DNA of 47,774 bases from Hellea sp. (lineage in GTDB: Bacteria > Pseudomonadota > Alphaproteobacteria > Caulobacterales > Maricaulaceae): contig JAHDFA010000005.1 of NCBI GenBank assembly GCA_020628495.1, positions 1 to 47,774 on the forward strand, written 5' to 3'. The notes below the pieces were generated by a model. It was not told where the DNA came from, made no database searches, and worked only from the letters and a program-made list of their open reading frames with translations. A program made the translations under genes and the position numbers. Positions 18,408 through 27,796 of the stretch are shown in pieces. Positions within the stretch are counted from its first letter, which is position 1. Every line of letters starts with the position of its first letter.

Positions 18408-19558
18408 GCCTCGTCAAAAAATGATAATGTCGCATCGATCACTGTTTGCTGCTCGTGATCTGTGAGTTGCGTTGAGCAGGGAAGGGGTAAAATTTGTTCC
18501 CAAACTTGGTCAGCGATTCCGGTAAGTGTTTTGGGAGCGTCAAGATAGGGGGTCTGCCAATGCATGGGTTTCCAAAATGGCCGGGCATCCACGCCGCTCT
18601 CCCGCAGATGCTCGCGTAAGGCACTGACAGTTTCTGCCGAATGGGCCGGAAGGAAAATTCCGGAGAACCAATGATTACTTTCGCCCCAAGATTCGCTTCT
18701 GAACCCTTCCGCGCCGTCAATTTTTTTCCAAGCCTGAGTGTATCTATCCGCAATTCTTTTTTTAGCTGTCAAAAATTGCTCTAAAATTTCCATTTGCCCG
18801 ACGCCAATGGCAGCTTGGACATTTGTCATACGATAGTTGAAGCCAATAATGTCATGGTCATAACCGCTGCCGACCCGCGCGGTCGTGGTTAAATGACGAA
18901 CATATTTCATAAGGGCATCATCTTGGCCTAAAATAACGCCGCCGCCGCCAGTTGTGATGATTTTATTCCCGTTAAAGGACATAACATTCAGAGTCGCACC
19001 CATCTGCCCGACTTCTTTGTTCTTGTATCGCGTTCCAAGGGCCGCAGCCGCATCTGCGACGACGGGCAAATTCCACATTTTAGCGACCGACGTAATACGG
19101 TCCATATCAGGTGGATGACCCATGGTATGTACAGGCATAATGGCTGCAACGCGCCGTCCGGATTCCGTGTGGATACACTGGCCATCCGCATCTTTATGGC
19201 ACTGCGTATTCAGAGCGTTTTCCAATAGATCTGGATCTAAAGTCCAGCTGTTTTCAGTTATATCCATCAACCATGGAACGGCCTTGCAATGCGAAACGGC
19301 ATTCGCGGAGGCAATAAAAGTGAGCGTGGGTATGATTACAAGATCACCTGTATTGACACCTACAGACGTCAGAGCAGCGTGAAGGCCGGTTGTTCCTTGG
19401 GAAACACAGACAGCGTGGTCACTGCCAGTACGTTTCGCTAGTCTGTCCTCCAACTCGGTCACGAATCGTCCTACGGTTGACACGAAATTTTCTTCAACAC
19501 AGGCCTGTAGATACAGCCCTTCATTTCCGTCAAGATTGGGGATAGCGAGAGGGATCAT
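18404..19558 (-). CDS. legC: LegC-type PLP aminotransferase
   Basis: This PLP-dependent DegT/DnrJ/EryC1/StrS aminotransferase would add the 4-amino group to the 4-keto-6-deoxy-HexNAc nucleotide made by the LegB dehydratase. Sequence evidence: VSQGTTGLHAAL (cofactor phosphate loop), VVADAAAALG (Asp ~169 to the PLP nitrogen) and SFNGNKIITTGGGGV with the Schiff-base Lys ~199. The overall look, including IPLAIPNLDGNE and RFVTELE, fits the LegC subgroup more than PseC or RfbE. The gene is 36 bases downstream of legB on the same strand. Its stop codon is interlocked with that of the gene at 16965. The exact nucleotide carrier (UDP or GDP) is not shown by the sequence. Confidence 0.87.
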   Translation of the reverse strand: MIPLAIPNLDGNEGLYLQACVEENFVSTVGRFVTELEDRLAKRTGSDHAVCVSQGTTGLHAALTSVGVNTGDLVIIPTLTFIASANAVSHCKAVPWLMDITENSWTLDPDLLENALNTQCHKDADGQCIHTESGRRVAAIMPVHTMGHPPDMDRITSVAKMWNLPVVADAAAALGTRYKNKEVGQMGATLNVMSFNGNKIITTGGGGVILGQDDALMKYVRHLTTTARVGSGYDHDIIGFNYRMTNVQAAIGVGQMEILEQFLTAKKRIADRYTQAWKKIDGAEGFRSESWGESNHWFSGIFLPAHSAETVSALREHLRESGVDARPFWKPMHWQTPYLDAPKTLTGIADQVWEQILPLPCSTQLTDHEQQTVIDATLSFFDEA

Positions 19559-19594
19559 ATCATTTACTTCCGCGGACCATTTTCGTTCTGAGAG

Positions 19595-20839
19595 TTAGGC
19601 TCTTTGGTCCAAATTCAATTGGCTCACAACGTGAGTTTCGAGGAATTTGGGTTCAAGCTTTGCGATAATCGCCTTTAGAAATTCAGTCTCCAGCGCGCCG
19701 GAATGTTCACCCGATAAAAGCTGCCGTATCTGGTCGACAACGCTGCCTACATCGCCGTGACTTTTGCGGTAGCTGACGCTGCGTAAGCCGTTCAAGCCGA
19801 TTTCATTAACGGATTCACCTTCCGCGACGAATTCCTCGTAAGGCTTTTCTCCGGCGGTATTGGCGGGGGTCAGGATCAATGGATAACGTCCTTCGGCTTT
19901 ATCTGTTTCCAAATTTTTGATGGCCGCCTCTTCATCTTCGTATATGCGGGGCTCAAAACCCTGGTTATTAATAAATGCGCGCGCGATTTTTTCTAAGGGT
20001 ATGAGGTGGTCTTCGGGATTGAGACGGGGAATCGCAATGTGGCCATCCGGTGCTAAAATACTGGCCAAAGCGCAAATTTCACCTGATTCTTCAAGGCTAA
20101 CGAAATAGCGTGTCACGCCGATAGGACAAGCGAGGGGTTCGTCGCGTTTCATCCGATTTACAAAACTCTCAAGCAGGCTGCCATTTGAAAAGGCGACATT
20201 GGCAAATCGCGCCGATGTCACAATCGCATTGCCTAGTGTCTTGCGCCCATCGCTCGCGAACATGACATGCTCCATGACCCGCTTTGTCGCACCCATGAGT
20301 GAACTTGGATTAGCGGCTTTATCTGTCGAGACAGAGAAATAGCGACCGGAAAAGCCTGTCTGTCCAAGCCAGTTGAGAAAACGGTCTTGTTTCAAGATGT
20401 TGGTGTCAAACATTTGCAATGTTGAGAAAGGATCTTTTTCACTCCTGACATGTTTTATTGCCGCGAAATTCAATACGATATCGTAAGCTGCCTGAGCTTT
20501 TAAGAATTGTAATGTCGCATGTGAACCATAATCCAATGGCAGGGTTCTGAAATCCGCAATGGCAAGTCCGCCGGGCTGTGATCTGAGTTGGCGGACCAAT
20601 TCGGCCAGCGCATTTTCATTTTGGTCAATAACGTGCAAAGATTTTGGGCCAAAATGTTGAAGAGTCTTTATCGTATTTGATCCGATTGAACCTGCGGCTC
20701 CGACGGCTAAAATGCGCTTTCCTGAAACTCGTTTTGACATCAGCGTATTCTGAGCCGTGAGATCGCCGCTAAACATCGATATTGTCCGCCCTGTCGCGAT
20801 GTTTGCGCCGCCGGGTGTTCGCATGGGGTTAAGTGACAT
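19595..20839 (-). CDS. legB: NDP-HexNAc 4,6-dehydratase (LegB/CapD-type)
   Basis: This soluble SDR dehydratase of the polysaccharide-synthesis CapD/FlaA1 group would act first on NDP-GlcNAc in the legionaminate route. It has GAAGSIGS for NAD (residues 47-54), NFAAIKHV and the catalytic STDKAANPSSLMGATKR (171-187), where Met replaces the classical Tyr as in CapD/WbpM relatives. About 35 residues precede the Rossmann fold, and there are no membrane helices, unlike WbpM-type proteins. Start ATG 20839 has a GGA 8 bases upstream; ATG 20824 is an alternative. Divergent from neuB/legI with 142 bases between, so the two halves of the pathway may share a control region. Confidence 0.85.
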   Translation of the reverse strand: MSLNPMRTPGGANIATGRTISMFSGDLTAQNTLMSKRVSGKRILAVGAAGSIGSNTIKTLQHFGPKSLHVIDQNENALAELVRQLRSQPGGLAIADFRTLPLDYGSHATLQFLKAQAAYDIVLNFAAIKHVRSEKDPFSTLQMFDTNILKQDRFLNWLGQTGFSGRYFSVSTDKAANPSSLMGATKRVMEHVMFASDGRKTLGNAIVTSARFANVAFSNGSLLESFVNRMKRDEPLACPIGVTRYFVSLEESGEICALASILAPDGHIAIPRLNPEDHLIPLEKIARAFINNQGFEPRIYEDEEAAIKNLETDKAEGRYPLILTPANTAGEKPYEEFVAEGESVNEIGLNGLRSVSYRKSHGDVGSVVDQIRQLLSGEHSGALETEFLKAIIAKLEPKFLETHVVSQLNLDQRA

Positions 20840-20981
20840 ATAGCATATCCAAGAAACTGAATCACAAAGACTAATTGGCTTCGTGAGTATAGTGAAATAT
20901 GCTAAAATTGAAGAGTTTTTCTTGCAATAACAACATGACGCAGATAGGTGCGCAGCTAGTCACAAGCGGGGCAAATGTAAA

Positions 20982-22052
20982 GTGTCTACAAAAATAATTG
21001 CTGAAATCGGTGTCAACCATAACGGTGATATTTCGATAGCGAAGAAGCTAATCGATGTTGTCGCCGAATCCGGTGCAGATTATGCGAAATTCCAGACCTT
21101 TTCTCCAAAATTATTATCATCCAGCAAAGCGCCAAAGGCTGCTTATCAGAAAGAAACGACGGATGAGACCCAAAGCCAAGTCGACATGCTGACAGCCCTC
21201 ATGCTGCCGCATGAGGCTCATTTTGTTCTTCGGGATTATTGCGACGCCAAGGGCGTTAAATTTCTTTCAAGCGCATTTGACCACGAGAGTTTGGCGTTTT
21301 TGGTTAATGAGATGAAATTGGATTTAATCAAGTTCGGATCAGGGGAGCTGCAAAACGCGCCCTTGATTTATGAAGCGGCCAGGCTCGGTGTTGATATTAT
21401 CTTATCGACTGGCATGTCGATTTTATACGATGTTGAGCAGGCCTTGATGGTAATCGCGCTCGGATATTCGGAAAATCCTCCCGATAAGCCCACCCGAGAA
21501 GATTTTTTGACAGCATGGTGTGATCCGGCGCTGCGAGAATTGTTGAAAGAAAAAGTTGCGGTTCTTCACTGCACGACATCTTATCCAACGCCGCCGGAAG
21601 ATGTGAATCTCTTTGCTATGGATACGCTCTCCCAGGCATTCGGGTTGAGAACAGGCTTCTCTGATCATACTGAAGGCAATGCAGCTTGCGTCGCGGCGGT
21701 TGCGCGCGGAGCTTTAATCATTGAGAAACATGTGACTTTAGATAAAGGCATGGACGGCCCGGATCATGCGGCCTCCAGCTCTCCTGATGATTTTAAGGCC
21801 ATGGTCGATGATATACGTTTTGTGGAACGTGCAATGGGGCACAGCTACCGCGTTCCCAGTCCGACCGAGCGTGAAAACGCCATTGCGGCCCGAAAAAGTC
21901 TGGTGGCATTAAAGCCAATTGCTAAAAATGATGTATTCACACGCGAAAATGTTACGGTGAAACGCCCGGGTGGCGGTCTGTCCCCTATATCCTTTTGGGA
22001 CATATTAGGCACAAAAAGTCAGCGTTCATATGACCTGGATGATACAATCTAG
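20982..22052 (+). CDS. legI: LegI/NeuB-type nonulosonate synthase
   Basis: This enzyme condenses phosphoenolpyruvate with a six-carbon diacetamido (or acetamido) sugar to give a nine-carbon nonulosonic acid. The N-terminal TIM barrel carries IAEIGVNHNGD, YAKFQTF, KFLSSAFD, KFGSGEL, ILSTGMS, LHCTTSYP, GFSDHT and IEKHVTLDK, all NeuB-family landmarks. The last ~60 residues are an antifreeze-like SAF domain (ARKSLVALKPIAKNDVFTRENVTVKRPGGG). The start is GTG 20982. LegB, LegC, LegG and LegF neighbours favour legionaminate over sialate; specificity is inferred from context. The next gene begins two bases after its stop. Confidence 0.9.
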   Translation: MSTKIIAEIGVNHNGDISIAKKLIDVVAESGADYAKFQTFSPKLLSSSKAPKAAYQKETTDETQSQVDMLTALMLPHEAHFVLRDYCDAKGVKFLSSAFDHESLAFLVNEMKLDLIKFGSGELQNAPLIYEAARLGVDIILSTGMSILYDVEQALMVIALGYSENPPDKPTREDFLTAWCDPALRELLKEKVAVLHCTTSYPTPPEDVNLFAMDTLSQAFGLRTGFSDHTEGNAACVAAVARGALIIEKHVTLDKGMDGPDHAASSSPDDFKAMVDDIRFVERAMGHSYRVPSPTERENAIAARKSLVALKPIAKNDVFTRENVTVKRPGGGLSPISFWDILGTKSQRSYDLDDTI

Positions 22053-22054
22053 TC

Positions 22055-23818
22055 ATGAGTGGTTTAGGACAAGATTTTCTACCCAATCTCCGGTATTTGA
22101 AGCCGGATGTTGTCATGTTGTGCGCGAATGATGGTTGGGATGTGCGGGCGCTGAAAGAGGCGCGGAGTTTGGCTGCATCAGGTTTGTCTGTCGTCATTGT
22201 AGGACGGCGTCGTTACCACACAGATTTAGCCCGGTTTTCTGACGAATTTGAAATCGACATTGTCGATGTGGCGATGCTGAATGATCCTGTCACAATGCGA
22301 CTGCATATGGAGTCGGGTGTTTGGAAACGGATGAGTTTGTTCGAGAAAATTCTGACGAGTTTTTTACATTGGTGGTTTTCGATGACTGGCTTGAAAATAA
22401 AGCCGAAATTCGTACCGCCGCCCGTCAGTGGTAATGTACTGAAGAAAATTGAACGGAGAAGGAATCTTTTGGCGGCGAGGGCCAAAAAACGCGGCAAGCG
22501 AAAAAAGCTGGCGCCACGCGGGCATAGTCTGTGGCGTGAGAGTCTCGCGCGGACTTATGCCCGCGCCACGGCCCCCCTTGCATTAAGATTGCAGAAAAAC
22601 CGCATAACTTTTCTTTTTATGCGGGCGCTGGCTCTTTTTGCGAAGGGCATTATTTTGCTTCTAATTCTGCCCTTTGCGTTCATCGCATTGCCGTTCATCC
22701 TCATTTATAAAGGCGTTCGTTGGCTTCATGCGAAAGTGCGACGTTTCATTCCTGAGCCGCCAAATTTACTCGGGCGCATTCATCGTCGGATACTCGCCGA
22801 AATTACAAAGAGTGGCCGGACTATGTTCCGATATTCTCGGTTTTTTCTATATACTTTGGAGTATGGAGAAACTGTTGCTCGTTTAAATCCGAAAATCATT
22901 CACGCGCATGATCTTTACACACTGCAGGCGGCCACCCGCATTGCCAAATGGACGGGTGCAAAAGTAATTTATGACGCCCATGAACTTGAATCCGACCGCC
23001 GCGCTGGAACCGGAAAGCGGATGAAGAAGTGGATCATCAATCAAGAAAAAAAATATGCGCCAAAGGCAGATGGATGGGTAACGGTATCCCATGCCATTGG
23101 CGATGAAATGGTCAAAGAATGTAAATTGAAAGACCAGCCAACCGTGGTGTTTAATTCTCCCGTGATTAAAGGCATGCCCAAAGCTATGACGGGGCGAACC
23201 GTTCGAACGGATTTAGGTTTGGATTCCTCCGTGCCGCTATTTGTCTTCGTCGGCAAAGTCTATGAAATCCACAAAGGAAACCAAAAAATCGCCTATATCA
23301 TAGACGCCATTGCGGATATTGAAGATTTTCACTTGGCAATCGTTGGCCCCATGAGCGACCATGCACGTGAACAAATTCGTTCATTGCTCGAAGAAAACAA
23401 TGCGAAGGGCAGGGTTCATTTGGTTCCACCAATCCCCGCCGAAGCCATCGTCCACTACATCAAAGATGCCGATGCAAGTGTCTATTTTATGTGGCCGGAT
23501 ACTCGAAATATTGATCTCACGATTCCCAATAAGCTTTTTGAGTTTTCGCTGTCAGGATTGCCGCTTGTCGTATCTTCGCTTTACTCGACGCGTTGGTTTT
23601 GTGAGCAGTTCGACAATGCAATCCCCGTTGCCGAAAATACGAAAGAAGCCATCACCGCAGCTTGTAGGCAAGCCTATGCTGAGCGGGACCGCTTACGTCC
23701 AACGTCTGAACAACTCGAAATCATGAAGCGCGATTTCTCTTGGAGCGCCCAGGCGGACAAACTTTGGGCATTATATAGATCAATTCTGCTATTACCGGAT
23801 GGGAGGCTAAAGAAATGA
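22055..23818 (+). CDS. GT4 glycosyltransferase with basic/membrane insertion
   Basis: The GT-B core is split. The N-terminal strand region (VVMLCANDGWDVRALKEARSLAASG) is followed by an insertion of roughly residues 95-260, and then resumes with IIHAHDLYTLQAA (HAHD 283-286) and VIYDAHELESDRRAG. The C-terminal domain has FVFVGKVYEIHKGNQ and NIDLTIPNKLFEFSLSGLPLVVSS as the EX7E-type donor site. The insertion holds a strongly basic stretch (residues 129-152, many Lys/Arg) and a hydrophobic hairpin (about 185-220), so the enzyme is probably anchored at the inner leaflet. It starts two bases after neuB/legI and overlaps the next gene by 4 bases. Donor unknown; a nonulosonate or another locus sugar is possible. 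Confidence 0.82.
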   Translation: MSGLGQDFLPNLRYLKPDVVMLCANDGWDVRALKEARSLAASGLSVVIVGRRRYHTDLARFSDEFEIDIVDVAMLNDPVTMRLHMESGVWKRMSLFEKILTSFLHWWFSMTGLKIKPKFVPPPVSGNVLKKIERRRNLLAARAKKRGKRKKLAPRGHSLWRESLARTYARATAPLALRLQKNRITFLFMRALALFAKGIILLLILPFAFIALPFILIYKGVRWLHAKVRRFIPEPPNLLGRIHRRILAEITKSGRTMFRYSRFFLYTLEYGETVARLNPKIIHAHDLYTLQAATRIAKWTGAKVIYDAHELESDRRAGTGKRMKKWIINQEKKYAPKADGWVTVSHAIGDEMVKECKLKDQPTVVFNSPVIKGMPKAMTGRTVRTDLGLDSSVPLFVFVGKVYEIHKGNQKIAYIIDAIADIEDFHLAIVGPMSDHAREQIRSLLEENNAKGRVHLVPPIPAEAIVHYIKDADASVYFMWPDTRNIDLTIPNKLFEFSLSGLPLVVSSLYSTRWFCEQFDNAIPVAENTKEAITAACRQAYAERDRLRPTSEQLEIMKRDFSWSAQADKLWALYRSILLLPDGRLKK

Positions 23819-24864
23819 CGCCCAATATCTCTGCAATCTCTCCCGTCTCTACGCTCATTGAGGCGATGTCGGCGATTGATAAAAGCGGAAAAGGTTTCGT
23901 CCTTATCGTATCTTCTGACGGGCGGCTGGATGGCGTTTTGACCGACGGTGATATCCGGCGTCAATTGCTGGCGGGTTTGAAACGGAATGATAAAATAACC
24001 GATATCTACAATAGAAATCCGATTACACTTAAACAGCCTTATAGTTTTAACGACGTAAGGGATATTTTCAAAACTAAGAAAATCCGCCATCTTCCGGTAA
24101 CTGACGATAATGGTGTGTTGCTAGATGTATTGTTTGACGTCGACTATTTGAGTGGTCAGACAGTTCTTCATAATCCTGTCGTAATTATGGCTGGTGGTAT
24201 TGGGTCCAGGCTTATGCCGCTGACAAAAAATTGTCCCAAGCCAATGGTGCCGGTTGCAGGCATACCGATGATCGAACGGATTATCGGAAATCTAAAATCC
24301 AGCGGTTTTTACCGCATGTTTCTGACGGTGAACTATAAAAAAGATGTCCTGAAGGACTACTTCAAAGATGGATCTGACTTTGGTGTCGAAATCACTTATA
24401 TTGAAGAAACAAAACGTATGGGCACCGCCGGCAGTTTGAAGTTGGCGGAATTTGCGTTGGACCAAGATATTCTTGTAACAAACGGCGACATTCTCTGCGG
24501 TGCAAATTTCGCCCAAATCCTTTCCCAGCATAAAGCCTCAAGGGCTCTCGCGACTATGGCGGTACGTGATTACAGCGCGAAAGTTCCCTTCGGTGTCGTC
24601 AGCGTTCGGGATAAGGAAATTTTGAGTATTACTGAAAAACCATCTTTTACACATCTTGTGTCGGCAGGCATCAATGTTTTGAACCCGCAAGCGATTAGGT
24701 TCATTCCTGACGATGTTTTTTATGACATGCCCAGCTTGTTTCAAGCTCTTTTAGAGGCCGGTAAGAAAACCAATGTCTATCATATCAATGAATATTGGTT
24801 CGATCTTGGAACGAAAAAAGATTTAGATGTTGCGGCTGCGTTTTTGGAAAGTCAGGACACTTAG
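23815..24864 (+). CDS. CBS-domain sugar nucleotidyltransferase (PtmE/LegX-like)
   Basis: Two CBS repeats (about residues 1-115, with LDGVLTDGDIRRQLL and IRHLPVTDDNGVLLDVLFDVDYL) precede a nucleotidyltransferase domain with VVIMAGGIGSRLMPLTKNCPKPMVPV (from ~122), YIEETKRMGTAGSLKLAE, LVTNGDILCG and YWFDLGTKKDL. This is the architecture of Campylobacter PtmE and its Legionella relatives, which guanylylate glucosamine-1-phosphate and start a GDP-based legionaminate route. The CBS pair may bind an adenine nucleotide and regulate activity. It overlaps the upstream glycosyltransferase by 4 bases (ATGA), so it is in one operon with neuB/legI. The guanylyl specificity is an inference from architecture and neighbours. 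Confidence 0.82.
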   Translation: MTPNISAISPVSTLIEAMSAIDKSGKGFVLIVSSDGRLDGVLTDGDIRRQLLAGLKRNDKITDIYNRNPITLKQPYSFNDVRDIFKTKKIRHLPVTDDNGVLLDVLFDVDYLSGQTVLHNPVVIMAGGIGSRLMPLTKNCPKPMVPVAGIPMIERIIGNLKSSGFYRMFLTVNYKKDVLKDYFKDGSDFGVEITYIEETKRMGTAGSLKLAEFALDQDILVTNGDILCGANFAQILSQHKASRALATMAVRDYSAKVPFGVVSVRDKEILSITEKPSFTHLVSAGINVLNPQAIRFIPDDVFYDMPSLFQALLEAGKKTNVYHINEYWFDLGTKKDLDVAAAFLESQDT

Positions 24865-24932
24865 CCACATTTCATTAAACGGATCTGCGGCAGGCAGGAG
24901 ATTGATTACGGGGCGAGAAATCAGTGAGCTAA

Positions 24933-27791
24933 ATGTTCAAAAAATTTGAAATACTAAATCTCATTGGATTTGTCCTGAAATGGATAGGTCGAGATAATCT
25001 GCGTCCACGCATTATTGATACGCTTCCATCTTTATTTTTACTGATAATTTCTCCGTTTTTTTCGACCTTGGCTTTTGTATTGCTTCCATTGGCGATATTT
25101 TCCTCAAGCGATGTACCCCTGAAAATTCCCGGTTTGCCGGAACTACCGACCTTGACGAATTCAATGGATAAATGGGCGTTTTGGGTGATTCCGGTATTGT
25201 TTCTTGCCTTTGCCCTAACAAGTTATTTTGGTCATCGGTTGGTGCTTCGCCATTCCATGATTTATCAACGCAGCCTGTCGCGCCGGGTTTCAGATTTTTA
25301 CTATTCAATGATCCGAAGTGGATCGGTTGACCCTCTATTGGATGTCGCGGTTATTCGAAAGCTCATCTTGGGAGATTCTCGCTATCTGGCTCGTATATAT
25401 ATGAGCCTCTATCTTCTCATACCGCAGCTTGTAATGGCGATGGCAAGCTTTTTAGCGCTTATCTATCTCGTTCCCAAGATTATGATGACGTTGATTGCCG
25501 TGTTTATTTTCTTCATCCCTGCCTATGTATTTGTCGCTAATTCAAGCCGTCAAGCGTCTGCCGGATTTTTAGAAGGGGCGGCAAAATTAAGTCGATACCT
25601 GCCGGGTGCTCTGAAAGATGTCGCGACGCTCCCAAAACCTCAAACCCTGTCCCCCTCAACTGTATCCGATGTCATTTTAGGAGATCCCTCGAAAGAGTTT
25701 TTTGAATGTTTCGAAACTCGGACAAGGATGACTTATGTCGGCGCGCTTGTTTCGAATGTGGCGTTGGCGTTTATGTTGGTCGCCCTCATTGTATTGCTGC
25801 CAAGTGTGACACAAAATGATTTGGCACTGCAGGTCTCACTGGGTGTCGTATTACTGATTGCGGCCCGTTATTTCTTTGGCGGCGTTACTGCGGTCGTTCG
25901 AATTCTTGTCGCGATCAGTAATACATATCCATATTATGGGAATTACTTGCGGGCATTTCCGAATAGTCGATGGGCCATTGGCGACGAGGTTGTCCCGGAT
26001 GACAGGCCGTCTAACCCGCCGGAATTAAGTGGCTCATCCCTCGGTTTGGTTCTTGTGGGAACACCTCAATCTGGTGATGAGAATATGCTATTAATACCCG
26101 GCTTAGGGACATTCCCACGTGTGCGTCCTTACAATATATTGGACTGGAGAAAAGCTAGAAATCAAACAGTCCAGCCTGAAAACCCTGCTGTCTCGAAAAT
26201 CAGGTCATTGGATAATCAAGCGGTGTATTCCGATGCCGGAGGCTTAATTTTTGCCATTGCAGATGCCGTGGATCAATTAGGTCCAATTGTATTAGACGAG
26301 GCGGAATGGCGCCGTATCAACCAAAAACGACGCATAACATTGGCTACGATTTTGAAAGAGCAGGCCATACCTCTCTGGATAACCTCACTAGATTACGACC
26401 GCTTCTGTAAGCCCGAACCGGAAAGCGTTTATGTTGTGAATGCGTTTGAAAATATAGTGACAGAAATCGCCCCGGAAGACAGCGTCCTATATTTGGGTGG
26501 AGCCCCGCTTCAGCCTCTCGAAATTTTGGATCTACAGTCGGACAAAAGCTCCGGATGTCCGGATTTGATGATTTATATTACGCGAAACAGAAATTCATTA
26601 TCCGTTGTTAACAAACTTCTACAAAATATTCCGTCTCGTTGGGTGGAACCAAAGCCTTTAAACGTTTCCGACTTTGGAGATGACAAGCTTGACTTAAAGC
26701 GCCTTTATTCTGAATTTCCATCCCTATCACAATTTTGGGACAAACTTTACGAAAACATGTCCGAAAGCGCGATTATGTCAACGCAGAGCGGTCATTTGGT
26801 CGAAAATTTGAGTGTGGAATTGATTCATGGTTTAGCCGTGGCCCTGAACAGCCATCCCGAACTTTTAGTCTTCGACCACGAAGTCCCAGCAAAGCTAAGA
26901 CAGAATCAACGCCCAGCTTTTTATAAAGCGCTTGAAAAAGCGGGGCTCCGGATTGCTATCATCGGGGAGCCGGGACAACCGGAACTGCGCCCCGAAGCGA
27001 CACACAGATTAGCCATAAGTGCAGAGCTGAATTTGGTAAGAAAATTAGACAAAGGCGTAAACTTGCCTGCGCCGAGAACATTCTCAGCCGAGCATAAAGT
27101 CCAAATCGGAGAAGTTAGTTTGGATATTGCTATCGGCGAAACATTTGGAATTGTAGCCAATCAAGGTGCGTTTGATTGGACAACTTATCGACACATGAAA
27201 AATTTGATTGGTGATGCCGCTCCGCGCTTGTTCCAGAACCCGTCCATTGTCTCTCCCAATTTGCTCTTGGGGAAAACTGTCAGCGATATAGCGATTAAGG
27301 GATTAGCGAAAATTGACTTTGGCCGGCTTAAATTTCTTTATCCGGCTCTCGCCGCAAATTGGGATGAAGCCCGGAAAATTCATCATTTATTGCTCTCTTT
27401 CCTCGAATCAGCCGGCGATCAGTATAATTTCTCTAATAAAGTTACACCGCGAAACGCATTTTACCTGACCTTAGCTTCTGCCCTAACGCATAATCCTGAG
27501 ACCCTCTACGTTCGTGAGGACGACTTTCGTTTGCTGCCGCAATCGGAACGTATGAAAATCGCAAGTGCCCTAAAGGGCATTCTCATTGTGGTGTGGAAAA
27601 ACCATATGCGAGGTGCATTTATCAAACCTCGATCACCTCATGCCTTAATGCTGGAAAATTCGGGTGTTATCGCCATAACGAAGTCAGAGTTTAATGCGCG
27701 CGACATCCTGCCGTCTCAATATAAAAGGCTAATTGCTGAGCCTTTCAAAAGCCCGAGTGCAGACCTCTCTGATATCATGATCGAGGATTAG
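24933..27791 (+). CDS. ABC-exporter-like membrane protein with degenerate ATPase repeats
   Basis: This 952-residue protein has six hydrophobic helices at about 31-58, 81-104, 156-180, 182-203, 267-290 and 297-328, the layout of an ABC exporter membrane domain. No normal ATPase follows. Instead, three stretches look like decayed nucleotide-binding domains: residues 430-487 (SDAGGLIFAIADAV then PIVLDEAEW, a Walker-B-like site); 622-680 (LSVELIHGLAVALNSHPELLVFDHE); and 722-917. The last has GETFGIVANQGAFDWTT where Walker A should be, TPRNAFYLTLASALTHNPETLYVREDD where signature and Walker B should be, and HALMLENSGVIAI at the end. No Walker A lysine is present in any. It follows the PtmE-like gene by 68 bases and may be part of that operon. 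Export, scaffolding or regulation in glycan assembly are all possible; the function is not known. Confidence 0.72.
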   Translation: MFKKFEILNLIGFVLKWIGRDNLRPRIIDTLPSLFLLIISPFFSTLAFVLLPLAIFSSSDVPLKIPGLPELPTLTNSMDKWAFWVIPVLFLAFALTSYFGHRLVLRHSMIYQRSLSRRVSDFYYSMIRSGSVDPLLDVAVIRKLILGDSRYLARIYMSLYLLIPQLVMAMASFLALIYLVPKIMMTLIAVFIFFIPAYVFVANSSRQASAGFLEGAAKLSRYLPGALKDVATLPKPQTLSPSTVSDVILGDPSKEFFECFETRTRMTYVGALVSNVALAFMLVALIVLLPSVTQNDLALQVSLGVVLLIAARYFFGGVTAVVRILVAISNTYPYYGNYLRAFPNSRWAIGDEVVPDDRPSNPPELSGSSLGLVLVGTPQSGDENMLLIPGLGTFPRVRPYNILDWRKARNQTVQPENPAVSKIRSLDNQAVYSDAGGLIFAIADAVDQLGPIVLDEAEWRRINQKRRITLATILKEQAIPLWITSLDYDRFCKPEPESVYVVNAFENIVTEIAPEDSVLYLGGAPLQPLEILDLQSDKSSGCPDLMIYITRNRNSLSVVNKLLQNIPSRWVEPKPLNVSDFGDDKLDLKRLYSEFPSLSQFWDKLYENMSESAIMSTQSGHLVENLSVELIHGLAVALNSHPELLVFDHEVPAKLRQNQRPAFYKALEKAGLRIAIIGEPGQPELRPEATHRLAISAELNLVRKLDKGVNLPAPRTFSAEHKVQIGEVSLDIAIGETFGIVANQGAFDWTTYRHMKNLIGDAAPRLFQNPSIVSPNLLLGKTVSDIAIKGLAKIDFGRLKFLYPALAANWDEARKIHHLLLSFLESAGDQYNFSNKVTPRNAFYLTLASALTHNPETLYVREDDFRLLPQSERMKIASALKGILIVVWKNHMRGAFIKPRSPHALMLENSGVIAITKSEFNARDILPSQYKRLIAEPFKSPSADLSDIMIED

Positions 27792-27796
27792 GACGC

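Noticed and set aside
20840-20981. Promoter pair in the legB-legI divergent gap
   Set aside because: The gap must contain promoters, but no hexamer pair with good match and spacing stood out, so none is listed.
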